NCBI GenBank assembly: GCA_903889605.1
Contig: CAISYK010000587.1
Location: 1 to 6,171, forward strand
Direction of reading: 5' to 3'
Length of the DNA: 6,171 nucleotides
From: an uncultured Bacteroidota bacterium
GTDB taxonomy: Bacteria; Bacteroidota; Bacteroidia; 2-12-FULL-35-15
Shown: piece after piece, positions 1-6,069 of the stretch
Numbering within the stretch: position 1 is the stretch's first letter
Layout: the number at the start of each line of letters is the position of its first letter
Notes under the pieces: generated by a model
The model's database searches: none
What the model saw: the letters and a program-made list of their open reading frames with translations, nothing else
What the model was told of the DNA's origin: nothing
Made by a program: the position numbers and the translations under genes

Positions 1-273
1 AGAATAATTAGAACTATCCATCGCAAAAATGATTTCGAATTTATCAAAATCTTCAACCTGAAACTGCCGCGCTTTTAATTTGGAAATATCAACGCCATGA
101 TTTTTTGCGTTCAAAACAGTACGGTTATCAGGATGTTCGCCAACATGATAATTAGCTGTTCCGGCAGAATCGATATTAATATCAAGTTTTAATTTTTCGG
201 CTTTATCGCGTAAAATACCCTCAGCCAAAGGAGAACGGCAAATATTGCCAAGGCAAACCATTAAATAGGACAT
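1..273 (-). CDS. Low-molecular-weight protein tyrosine phosphatase, N-terminal part (cut by window edge)
   Basis: The reading frame begins with ATG at 273 and stays open for 91 codons to the left edge, so the C-terminal part is missing (the family is usually about 150-160 residues). The N-terminus, MSYLMVCLGNICRSP, carries the signature phosphate-binding loop C-x5-R: nucleophilic Cys7, Arg13, then Ser14-Pro15. The family's SAGT motif (about residues 36-39) and a following H-P-D-N-R stretch are also present. These cytoplasmic enzymes dephosphorylate phosphotyrosine through a cysteinyl-phosphate intermediate; the general-acid Asp loop would lie beyond the window. It starts 37 nt after pyrF on the same strand and is probably cotranscribed with it. 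Related arsenate reductases share the fold, but the CLGNICRSP loop and SAGT favour a phosphatase. The substrate cannot be told from sequence. Confidence 0.93.
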   Translation of the reverse strand, partial: MSYLMVCLGNICRSPLAEGILRDKAEKLKLDINIDSAGTANYHVGEHPDNRTVLNAKNHGVDISKLKARQFQVEDFDKFEIIFAMDSSNYS

Positions 274-310
274 AATAAAATAAATTTGAGATTATAAATT
301 TACAATAAAA

Positions 311-1153
311 CTATAAATACATTTCCAGTAAAACTTCCATTTCTTTCTGCAATTTCAAAGCTTCTTCTCTTGCTTTATCAGCGAAATTTTCACTTTCGCC
401 AGCATAAATAATTCCTCGGGATGAGTTAACCAGCAAGCCGCATTGCTTATTCATGCCGTATTCAGCAACATCCTGCAAACGGCCTCCCTGTGCACCAACT
501 CCAGGAACCAATAAAAAATTATCAGGAATTATTTTACGAATATCCAGAAGCATTTCTGCTTTTGTTGCACCAACAACATACATCATGTTATCAGGAGAAC
601 TCCATTTTTTAGATATTTCAATAACTTTCTCGAATAACTTTATCCTTCTTCCAGGATCAACTAACGATATAATTTCTTTGGTTTGAAAATCAAATGCTCC
701 TTTATTGGAAGTGAGAGCCAATAAAATCACCCATTTATTTTTGTATTCAAGAAATGGAGCAATGCTGTCTTCACCCATATATGGAGCCACAGTAAGGGAA
801 TCAAAATTTAATGTTTCAAAAAACGCCTTTGCATACATGGCTGAAGTGCTGCCGATATCCCCGCGTTTTGCATCAGCAATTGTGAAAATATCAGTGTGTT
901 TTTGATTAATGTAGTTGATTGTTTTCTCAAGACTAATCCAGCCTTTTGCACCTTGCGACTCATAAAAAGCCATATTGGGTTTATATGAAACACACAAATC
1001 GTGGGTTGCATCAATAATCTGTTTGTTGAATTCAAAAACAGGATCTTCTGTTTTAAGCAGATGTGATGGTATCTTAGTTATATCGGTATCCAAACCAACA
1101 CAAAGGAAACTTTTTTTCTTTTTAATATTTGAAAACAGCTCTTCTCTTGTCAT
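311..1153 (-). CDS. pyrF: Orotidine 5'-phosphate decarboxylase (type 2)
   Basis: This cytoplasmic enzyme decarboxylates OMP to UMP, the last step of de novo pyrimidine synthesis. The 280-residue length fits the longer type-2 subfamily rather than the roughly 230-residue E. coli type. Visible (beta/alpha)8-barrel motifs include FLCVGLDTD (16-24, with Asp22) and SYKPN (56-60, with Lys58). The catalytic Asp/Lys cluster is DAKRGDIGST (94-103, with Asp94, Lys96, Asp99). The phosphate-binding segment is PGVGAQGG (217-224), followed by NSSRGI (243-248, with Arg246). No key residue appears to be missing. The start lies only 7 nt after the stop of the 144-residue gene, with no Shine-Dalgarno, so translation may be coupled. 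A phosphatase gene follows after 37 nt. No other pyrimidine gene is in the window, and no pyrimidine-responsive attenuator is visible upstream. Confidence 0.97.
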   Translation of the reverse strand: MTREELFSNIKKKKSFLCVGLDTDITKIPSHLLKTEDPVFEFNKQIIDATHDLCVSYKPNMAFYESQGAKGWISLEKTINYINQKHTDIFTIADAKRGDIGSTSAMYAKAFFETLNFDSLTVAPYMGEDSIAPFLEYKNKWVILLALTSNKGAFDFQTKEIISLVDPGRRIKLFEKVIEISKKWSSPDNMMYVVGATKAEMLLDIRKIIPDNFLLVPGVGAQGGRLQDVAEYGMNKQCGLLVNSSRGIIYAGESENFADKAREEALKLQKEMEVLLEMYL

Positions 1154-1160
1154 GACATTT

Positions 1161-1595
1161 TTATTTTTTTAATTCTTTAGGAAAGTCCTGCTTGATGATA
1201 TAAACACCATCCATAGGGTTTTCCATTGGAAGTGCATCACGCAGATAAAAATACAAATGCGTTTCATCTTTACTTTCATCAACTATTTTTTCTGTTTTTT
1301 TTAAAAGTTTTTTTGAAACAGCAAACTGCATATTTTTACCATTTTCTGTTGTGCAGTCTACGACAGTCATGTCCCAAATTTCAAAACTAAATTCTTTGTC
1401 ATCAGGGAAATATCCTGCTAATGTATAAACCGCATTATTTTTAATCTTGAATTCTTTAATGGGTTCCGTCACTTTTAACTCGTCTTCCCACAAATATTTA
1501 ATGTTATCTTCCGATTCCTGTCCTTCATTTAAATCATCAGCAATACCTTGATTAAACTCAGAGTTAACAAGTATAAAATGTAAATGTAAATTCAT
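1161..1595 (-). CDS. Hypothetical protein, 144 residues, first gene of the pyrF unit
   Basis: I do not recognise this protein. It is 144 residues long, highly charged (rich in Asp, Glu and Lys), and has no signal peptide, lipobox or membrane segment, so it is probably cytoplasmic. The N-terminus (MNLHLHFILV) looks like a hydrophobic beta strand. An acidic stretch with DDLNEGQESED (about 20-30) follows. Then come alternating beta-like segments (VYTLAGYFPDD, FSFEIWDMTVVD), a lysine-rich segment (about 94-103) and a Lys-rich C-terminus. The ATG at 1595 is the only reasonable start; it lacks a Shine-Dalgarno and follows an A/T-rich leader. The stop is 7 nt from the pyrF start, which supports a real translated gene in the same transcript. 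The 100-nt gap to the thiolase stop could hold its own promoter, but I see no convincing -7 element. Reality of the gene is likely; function is unknown. Confidence 0.8.
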   Translation of the reverse strand: MNLHLHFILVNSEFNQGIADDLNEGQESEDNIKYLWEDELKVTEPIKEFKIKNNAVYTLAGYFPDDKEFSFEIWDMTVVDCTTENGKNMQFAVSKKLLKKTEKIVDESKDETHLYFYLRDALPMENPMDGVYIIKQDFPKELKK

Positions 1596-1656
1596 ATTTA
1601 AAAATATTTAGAATTACTAAATTATATTACGAAATAATTTTGTTTTGATTTTTTTA

Positions 1657-1690
1657 CCACTGACAGGGTTCGATGAAACCATGTTAAAGT
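1657..1690. repeat. Imperfect inverted repeat downstream of the thiolase gene
   Basis: The plus-strand arm CCACTGACAGGGTT (1657-1670) is followed by a 6-nt loop (1671-1676) and the partial complement AACCATGTTAAAGT (1677-1690). About ten of fourteen positions pair, counting one G-U. The hairpin begins a few bases past the thiolase stop. On the thiolase (minus) strand it is followed by a run of A, not T, so it is not a classical terminator for that gene. It looks like a decayed interspersed palindrome. The pairing is weak, and chance folding in AT-rich DNA is possible. Confidence 0.35.
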
Positions 1691-1695
1691 CATAT

Positions 1696-2904
1696 TTAAC
1701 ATTTTTCAATTATTACAGCGAACCCCTGTCCTACCCCAATACACAGCGTCACAAGAGCATAACGTTTGTTTTGTTCATGCAGTTCAACTGCTGCAGAATT
1801 TAAAATGCGCGCCCCGCTCATTCCTAATGGATGTCCCAGCGCTATACCTCCTCCGTTCGGATTAATACGGAAATCATTATCTGCAAGTCCCCAGGCACGT
1901 GTACATGCTAAAGATTGTGCTGCAAATGCTTCGTTCAATTCAATAATATCAATATCCTTCATACTTAAACCGGCACGCTTCAAAGCCATATTGCTTGCAG
2001 CTACAGGCCCTATCCCCATAATACGAGGTTCAACACCAATAACCCCGCTTGATACGATTCTCGCTTTAGGACTCAAATTATATTTTTTTACTGCATCTTC
2101 TGATGCTAATAAAATCGCTGCAGCTCCGTCATTTAAACCTGATGAATTACCTGCTGTTACTGTTCCTCCTTCTTTACGAAATGAGGCTCTTAACTTACCC
2201 AATCCTTCAATTGTAGTATCTGATTTTATAAATTCATCTTTGTCGAAAATTTTAGGATCACCTTTTTTCTGCGGTATTTCAACTGCAGCAATTTCTTTTG
2301 CAAAACGTCCTTTAGCCTGCGCTGCAATAGCTTTTTGCTGACTCCACACTGCAAATTTATCTTGGTCTTCCCGGTTAATATTATCACGCTCGGCAAGATT
2401 CTCTGCTGTTTCACCCATCCCTTCAATACCATACAACTCTTTCATTTTAGGATTCACAAAACGCCAGCCAATGGAAGAATCAAACAACTGCTGATCACGG
2501 CCAAAAGCTGAAGTCGCCTTAGACATTACCAGCGGACAACGGGTCATATTTTCAACACCTCCGGCAATCATCAAATCGGCTTCACCAATCATAATAGTTC
2601 GCGCTGCTGACATTGCTGCTGATAAACCAGAAGCGCACAAACGATTAACCGTTTCACCAGGAACTGTATACGGCAAACCGGCCAACAGCAAAGCCATACG
2701 GGCTACATTACGGTTATCTTCTCCAGCCTGGTTTGCGCACCCCATTATTACATCCCCGATTTGGGCTGCATCAATAGATGGATTCAGTTTCATTAATTCT
2801 TTTAACACAAATGCGGCTAAATCATCCGTGCGTACAGCAGACAATGTACCACCTAAACTTCCAATTGGAGTGCGGACTCCGTTAATTATATAAGCTTGTT
2901 TCAT
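1696..2904 (-). CDS. Thiolase (acetyl-CoA C-acyltransferase), 3-oxoadipyl-CoA thiolase-like
   Basis: A 402-residue biosynthetic/degradative thiolase, normal length for the family and apparently intact. These enzymes cleave a 3-oxoacyl-CoA with CoA to acetyl-CoA and a shortened acyl-CoA, or run the reverse Claisen condensation. The catalytic set is complete: nucleophile Cys90 in VNRLCASGLSA, NEAF (324-327), His358 in GGGIALGHPLG, and Cys388 in CIGVGQG. Several segments resemble PcaF/PaaJ, the 3-oxoadipyl-CoA thiolases of aromatic degradation: VRTDDLAA (24-31), AGEDNRNVARMALLLAGLP (60-78), IGWRFVNP (145-152) and CIGVGQGF (388-395). Bacteroidota enzymes with these motifs are often annotated simply as acetyl-CoA acyltransferase, so the substrate is open. 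The ATG at 2904 starts the canonical N-terminus MKQAYIINGVRTPIG. A thioesterase gene lies upstream on the same strand, separated by a 96-nt spacer filled by an inverted repeat. Confidence 0.93.
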   Translation of the reverse strand: MKQAYIINGVRTPIGSLGGTLSAVRTDDLAAFVLKELMKLNPSIDAAQIGDVIMGCANQAGEDNRNVARMALLLAGLPYTVPGETVNRLCASGLSAAMSAARTIMIGEADLMIAGGVENMTRCPLVMSKATSAFGRDQQLFDSSIGWRFVNPKMKELYGIEGMGETAENLAERDNINREDQDKFAVWSQQKAIAAQAKGRFAKEIAAVEIPQKKGDPKIFDKDEFIKSDTTIEGLGKLRASFRKEGGTVTAGNSSGLNDGAAAILLASEDAVKKYNLSPKARIVSSGVIGVEPRIMGIGPVAASNMALKRAGLSMKDIDIIELNEAFAAQSLACTRAWGLADNDFRINPNGGGIALGHPLGMSGARILNSAAVELHEQNKRYALVTLCIGVGQGFAVIIEKC

Positions 2905-2920
2905 ATTCAGATATTTTTTT

Positions 2921-2995
2921 CACCTCTGAGACACTTAGAACACCAAGAAACACTATTACTCTCTGAACCTAAGTGTTCTAAGTGCCTTAGTGGTA
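2921..2995. repeat. Inverted repeat with 9-nt periodic arms between thioesterase and thiolase genes
   Basis: A perfect 12-bp inverted repeat, CACTTAGAACAC (2932-2943) and GTGTTCTAAGTG (2973-2984), encloses 29 nt. The outer flanks 2921-2931 and 2985-2995 also match in about 7 of 11 positions. Each arm is itself a short tandem repeat. The right arm reads CCTAAGTGT, TCTAAGTGC, CTTAGTGGT (2968-2994); the left arm, read on the minus strand, reads CTTGGTGTT, CTAAGTGTC, TCAGAGGTG (2947-2921). It fills most of the 96-nt spacer and would form a long hairpin in the mRNA just ahead of the thiolase start. It is followed on that strand by A residues, so it is not an ordinary intrinsic terminator. The layout resembles interspersed intergenic repeats rather than an operator. 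Confidence 0.8.
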
Positions 2996-3000
2996 TATTA

Positions 3001-3429
3001 CTATTTTTCTTCAAACCAATTTTTACTTGTTCTATAAACTGTGCCTTTGAAAAGTGCGGCAATTTTATCATCTTGATTTTTTATTGTTACCTGGTATATT
3101 CCAATCTTATTGGAAAGGCTTAATTCTTCTGCAACCGCTGTAATTACATCGCCTTCTTTCAAAGATATAGTATGTGAAATACTTGTTTCAACAGAAACAC
3201 TTATTCTCCCCTGAGTATTCGAAGCATAAGCTAAAGCACTGTCTGCCAATGAATAAGTAATTCCGCCATGTGCAATATCAAAAGCATTCAGCATTTCTTT
3301 GCGGATGGTCATTCTCAAAACACAATACCCCTGCTTAACTTCAACCTGTTCAATGCCAAGCCAATGGCTGAATCCATCAGTGTCAGCCAATTTACTGACA
3401 ATTTTTTCAGGTAATGAATTATCTGACAT
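3001..3429 (-). CDS. PaaI-like hotdog-fold acyl-CoA thioesterase
   Basis: A 142-residue single-domain hotdog protein, typical length for the PaaI/4HBT-type family. It is predicted to hydrolyse an acyl-CoA (aryl- or phenylacetyl-type CoA esters in characterised PaaI) to free acid and CoA in the cytoplasm. The core motif runs MLNAFDIAHGGITYSLADSA (46-65): Asn48, His54-Gly55-Gly56, and Asp63, which aligns with the acidic catalytic residue of PaaI. LKEGDVITAVAEE (90-102) is the conserved GD-containing strand. IYQVTIKNQDDKIAALFKGT (111-130) matches the C-terminal strands of the family. The ATG at 3429 is supported by a promoter-like element about 30 nt upstream. It precedes a PcaF/PaaJ-like thiolase on the same strand, which hints at aromatic or acyl-CoA metabolism, but no other phenylacetate gene is visible here. 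A housekeeping CoA-recycling thioesterase is an equally good reading. Confidence 0.88.
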   Translation of the reverse strand: MSDNSLPEKIVSKLADTDGFSHWLGIEQVEVKQGYCVLRMTIRKEMLNAFDIAHGGITYSLADSALAYASNTQGRISVSVETSISHTISLKEGDVITAVAEELSLSNKIGIYQVTIKNQDDKIAALFKGTVYRTSKNWFEEK

Positions 3430-3821
3430 ATTTTTCTAAACAATTATTTAAATGAATGTCAAAGATATTCATTTTTTGCAGCCTATTGCAGGTTAAAACA
3501 ATGAATAAAAACGAAATTACGAATTATTGACTTATATTTCTCGCATCAATTGTAATGCTAAAAAATATGTCAAATAATGACTGAATTAAATTTTGGATTT
3601 GCTGAAATATTATATATCTCAAAATATTACTAACAAAATATTATTCTCCTTTTTCTTTCTGCCTTTCAAATAATACCTAATTTCGCATTCCATTAAATGT
3701 TATTCAGATAACACAGATAAAAATGATTTTCAATTATTTTAATGTGTTTATTATAAAAACATAAAAGCATCAGTATTCAATTAATTTATAAATGATATAA
3801 TCAAAATCAATCTATACTTAT
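3430..3821. other. AT-rich divergent intergenic region
   Basis: These 392 bases separate the divergent thioesterase and serC genes. Both strands are dense in stop codons; the short ATG-initiated frames (for example from 3501) end within about ten codons, so no gene is supported. It must contain the serC promoter, but no full TAnnTTTG match is present on the plus strand. The nearest are one-mismatch versions, TATATTTC near 3534 and TAATTTCG near 3678. Three copies of AAATATTA (3605-3612, 3622-3629, 3636-3643) are present and may just reflect base composition. I see no riboswitch-like fold. Confidence 0.7.
3460..3467 (-). promoter_or_regulatory. Candidate Bacteroidota -7 promoter element for the thioesterase gene
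   Basis: On the minus strand this reads TATCTTTG, an exact match to the Bacteroidota -7 consensus TAnnTTTG, 30 nt ahead of the ATG at 3429. That would give a leader of roughly 20-25 nt. No clear -33 TTTG box is found at the usual 17-23 nt further upstream, so the call rests on one 8-nt motif in AT-rich DNA plus good placement. Confidence 0.45.
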
Positions 3822-4895
3822 ATGACAAAAGTTCACAATTTTAGTGCAGGTCCTGGAATATTGCCTGCTGAAGTATTAAAAGAAGCTTCTGAAGCTTGTA
3901 TCAATTTTGATAATCTAAATCTTTCATTACTGGAAATTTCCCATCGCAGCAAAAATTTTGAAAAAGTGATGGAAGAATCCAAAGCCTTGGTAAAAGAATT
4001 ACTGGGCTTGAAAGACGGTTACCAGGTATTATTTTTAGCCAGCGGTGCAAGTTTACAATTTGCAATGGTTCCATACAATTTACTGCGTGCAGAAGGTACT
4101 GCAGGATATGTAAATACAGGAGTTTGGGCAAGCAAAGCAATTAAGGAATCCAAGATGATCGGCAGCACAGTTGTAATTGCTTCATCGGAAGATAAAAAAT
4201 TCAGCTATATCCCAAAAGGATACGAAATACCATCAAATTTAGATTATCTGCACATCACTACAAACAATACTATTTACGGTACTCAAATAAAAAACTTCCC
4301 AAAAACATCTGTACCATTGGTTTGTGATATGAGCAGCGATATTTTCAGCCGTAAAGTTGACGGCAATGACTTTGCTTTAATTTATGCAGGTGCGCAAAAA
4401 AACATGGGACCTGCAGGTACCACAATGGTTGCTGTGCGCGAGGATATATTAGGAAAAACAGGCCGTAAAATGCTGTCTATGCTTGATTACCAGGTTCAGA
4501 TAAAAGGCGAAAGTATGTATAACACGCCTCCTGTTTTCCCAATCTACGTTTCCTTGTTAACATTAAGATGGTTAAAGAAAAACGGAGGCATTGAATGGAT
4601 CGAAAAAATCAATCAGCAAAAAGCAGAAACTTTATACAATGAGATTGACCGTAACTCAATTTTCAAAGGAACTACAGCCATAGAAGACCGTTCAAATATG
4701 AACGTTACATTTATTATGCACAAACCTGAATTGGAACCTGAGTTTGATAAATTAGCAAAAGAGGCGAATTTAACCGGCATACGCGGACACCGTGATGTGG
4801 GAGGTTACCGTGCTTCTTTGTATAATGCACTTCCGTTGGAAAGTGTAAATGCATTAGTTGAAGTAATGCAGGCGTTTGAGAAAAAGTTTGCCTGA
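3822..4895 (+). CDS. serC: Phosphoserine aminotransferase
   Basis: A PLP-dependent class V aminotransferase that converts 3-phosphohydroxypyruvate and glutamate to O-phosphoserine and 2-oxoglutarate in serine biosynthesis. In many bacteria it also acts in pyridoxal phosphate synthesis. At 357 residues it is full length. Motifs in order: NFSAGPGILP (6-15) at the N-terminus, SHRSK (40-44), VCDMSSDIFSR (167-177) with Asp169 expected to contact the PLP ring nitrogen, and AGAQKNMGPAG (189-199) with the Schiff-base lysine Lys193. The C-terminal RGHRDVGGYRASLYNA (321-336) supplies His323, Arg324 and Arg330, which bind substrate phosphate and carboxylate. The ATG at 3822 gives the canonical N-terminus and has no Shine-Dalgarno. 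The gene stands alone: a divergent gene lies 392 nt upstream and a strong terminator directly follows, so the usual partner serA is not in this transcription unit. Confidence 0.97.
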   Translation: MTKVHNFSAGPGILPAEVLKEASEACINFDNLNLSLLEISHRSKNFEKVMEESKALVKELLGLKDGYQVLFLASGASLQFAMVPYNLLRAEGTAGYVNTGVWASKAIKESKMIGSTVVIASSEDKKFSYIPKGYEIPSNLDYLHITTNNTIYGTQIKNFPKTSVPLVCDMSSDIFSRKVDGNDFALIYAGAQKNMGPAGTTMVAVREDILGKTGRKMLSMLDYQVQIKGESMYNTPPVFPIYVSLLTLRWLKKNGGIEWIEKINQQKAETLYNEIDRNSIFKGTTAIEDRSNMNVTFIMHKPELEPEFDKLAKEANLTGIRGHRDVGGYRASLYNALPLESVNALVEVMQAFEKKFA

Positions 4896-4917
4896 AAATA
4901 ATTTACATTTATTATTG

Positions 4918-4955
4918 AAACAGCCCTGCCGCATTTTATGCAGCAGGGCTGTTTT
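4918..4955 (+). terminator. Rho-independent terminator of serC
   Basis: A 12-bp perfect stem, AAACAGCCCTGC (4918-4929) with GCAGGGCTGTTT (4943-4954), encloses a 13-nt loop that can itself pair (GCAT/ATGC, 4931-4941). A TTTT tract sits at the 3' side. It begins 23 nt after the serC stop. The GC-rich core stands out from the AT-rich surroundings, so termination of serC is well supported. Confidence 0.92.
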
Positions 4956-5056
4956 ATTAAAGATGCTGCACTGCGGATTGAAGACTATATTACTTCAAAC
5001 TTAATAATAGATATTTACTAACAAAGTTTTTTTCTTTACCTAAAGCGGTATACAAT

Positions 5057-5093
5057 AAAAAACCGTTTAGTATTTAATACAAAACGGTTTTTT
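5057..5093. terminator. Bidirectional terminator between convergent serC and usp genes
   Basis: The arms AAAAAACCGTTT (5057-5068) and AAACGGTTTTTT (5082-5093) form a 12-bp stem. After a single A-A mismatch the loop continues pairing as GTAT/ATAC (5070-5073 with 5077-5080), leaving three unpaired bases. The T run serves as a U tract on the plus strand and the A run does so on the minus strand. It lies 18 nt past the usp stop codon on the minus strand, so its main job is probably to end the usp transcript, with back-up termination of serC. Confidence 0.9.
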
Positions 5094-5111
5094 GAAAATA
5101 AAAATTCGCAT

Positions 5112-5990
5112 TTAATTCGCCCATGAAAATGTGGTCCCTAAAAAAGGCTGAATGCTCATTACCGGAATTTTTGAATGATTAACAATTTGCTGAGCATAAG
5201 AGCCCATTAAACGCCCCGTAAGATTTTCATCCTGATCAGTCATAATAATAATTAAATCTGTACCAGTTGCCTGGGCATATTCGGCGGTCAATTTTGCTTG
5301 ATTTTTTCCGTGTACAATTTCTTTTGTGCAAGTCAAATCGCATTTTTTTATATAATCTTCTATTTGCTCTAATTTTATTTCAAATTTATGGAGTTCTATT
5401 ACATCATTAAAATCTGCTAAACCAACAATATGCAGTTTTGCTGAAAAATGTCTAGCCAAAACAATTGCATGATTTACTTTTTGACGCGAGTGGGCTGAAT
5501 CATCAATAGGCAAAAGAATATCTTTAAAACCTAATTTTTGAGCATGTGTTTGTACAGATATTACCGGACATTCTGCACTTGTAACTACTTTATAAGCATT
5601 GCTGCCGACAAAAAATTCAGCAAAACCTGAAGTACCGTGAGTTCCCATCATTATCAAATCAACATTATGCTCTTTTGAAACAGAAATAATTTCACTAAAA
5701 ATTGTTCCGTCTGATGTTATACAAGTTGATTTTATACCATGTACAGAACGAATATTCGCGGCAATTTCTTCCAATCTTTTTTCAACTGATTTTATAATAT
5801 TATCCGGCTGATCAATACGCATTTCAGGAACTACAATGCTGAAATTTTCCCAATGTTTTTCAACAACATGCAGCAGAACCAACTCCGCATGAAATAATTT
5901 TGCAGTATATACCGCGTGTTCGAAGGCCAGCATCGAAGTTTCTGAAAAATCAATCGGAATAAGGATTTTTTCAATTTTAAATGATTTCAT
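5112..5990 (-). CDS. Universal stress protein with two tandem UspA domains
   Basis: A 292-residue cytoplasmic protein made of two UspA-fold halves, about 1-148 and 153-283. Each half opens with the family's ILIPIDxS-like strand: KILIPIDFSETS (8-19) and DILLPIDDSAHS (157-168). The first domain ends with the ATP-binding signature G-2x-G-9x-G-S (Gly116, Gly119, Gly129, Ser130) in MMGTHGTSGFAEFFVGSN. In the second domain the equivalent region (IIIMTDQDENLTGRLMGSYA, 247-266) keeps the final GS but lacks the first two glycines, so it probably binds nucleotide poorly or not at all. Such proteins act in stress and growth-arrest physiology; the exact role of this one is unknown. The ATG at 5990 yields the canonical N-terminus. 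A paralogous usp gene ends 79 nt upstream on the same strand, and a bidirectional terminator follows. Confidence 0.95.
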   Translation of the reverse strand: MKSFKIEKILIPIDFSETSMLAFEHAVYTAKLFHAELVLLHVVEKHWENFSIVVPEMRIDQPDNIIKSVEKRLEEIAANIRSVHGIKSTCITSDGTIFSEIISVSKEHNVDLIMMGTHGTSGFAEFFVGSNAYKVVTSAECPVISVQTHAQKLGFKDILLPIDDSAHSRQKVNHAIVLARHFSAKLHIVGLADFNDVIELHKFEIKLEQIEDYIKKCDLTCTKEIVHGKNQAKLTAEYAQATGTDLIIIMTDQDENLTGRLMGSYAQQIVNHSKIPVMSIQPFLGTTFSWAN

Positions 5991-6069
5991 AGTTTTCGTT
6001 GATTTAGTTAAATGTCAAGTTGAAAATTACATTTACTCATTTTTATATTACCGCATTTTCAAAATAAAT

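Noticed and set aside
453..1172. Several 65-77 codon plus-strand frames (453-686, 705-905, 975-1172) and a minus-strand frame at 808-1035
   Set aside because: All overlap pyrF, which has a complete active site; they have no recognisable domain or supporting signals.
1660..1690. GGTTCGA sequence resembling a tRNA T-loop
   Set aside because: The five-base T stem does not close and no acceptor, D or anticodon arm can be found around it.
1766..2341. 191-codon open frame on the plus strand
   Set aside because: It lies wholly antisense to the thiolase gene, whose catalytic motifs are intact. The predicted peptide has a skewed composition with no recognisable domain, so it is a shadow frame.
2226..2432. 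68-codon minus-strand frame inside the thiolase gene, considered as a frameshift remnant
   Set aside because: The thiolase frame is continuous through the region with family-typical sequence, so there is no frameshift.
2896..3123. 75-codon plus-strand frame across the thioesterase-thiolase spacer
   Set aside because: It runs through the inverted repeat and antisense to the thioesterase; the peptide is low in plausibility and has no start signals.
3901..4140. 79-codon minus-strand frame inside serC
   Set aside because: Antisense shadow of a conserved, complete gene.
4978..4998. Small TTGAAG/CTTCAA hairpin between the two terminators
   Set aside because: Only 6 bp with a 9-nt AT loop and no T tract; such stems arise by chance in AT-rich DNA.
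6013..6018. TTGACA on the minus strand upstream of the usp gene, resembling a sigma-70 -35 box
   Set aside because: It is only 22 nt from the ATG, leaving no room for a -10 box and leader, and this box is not the usual Bacteroidota signal.
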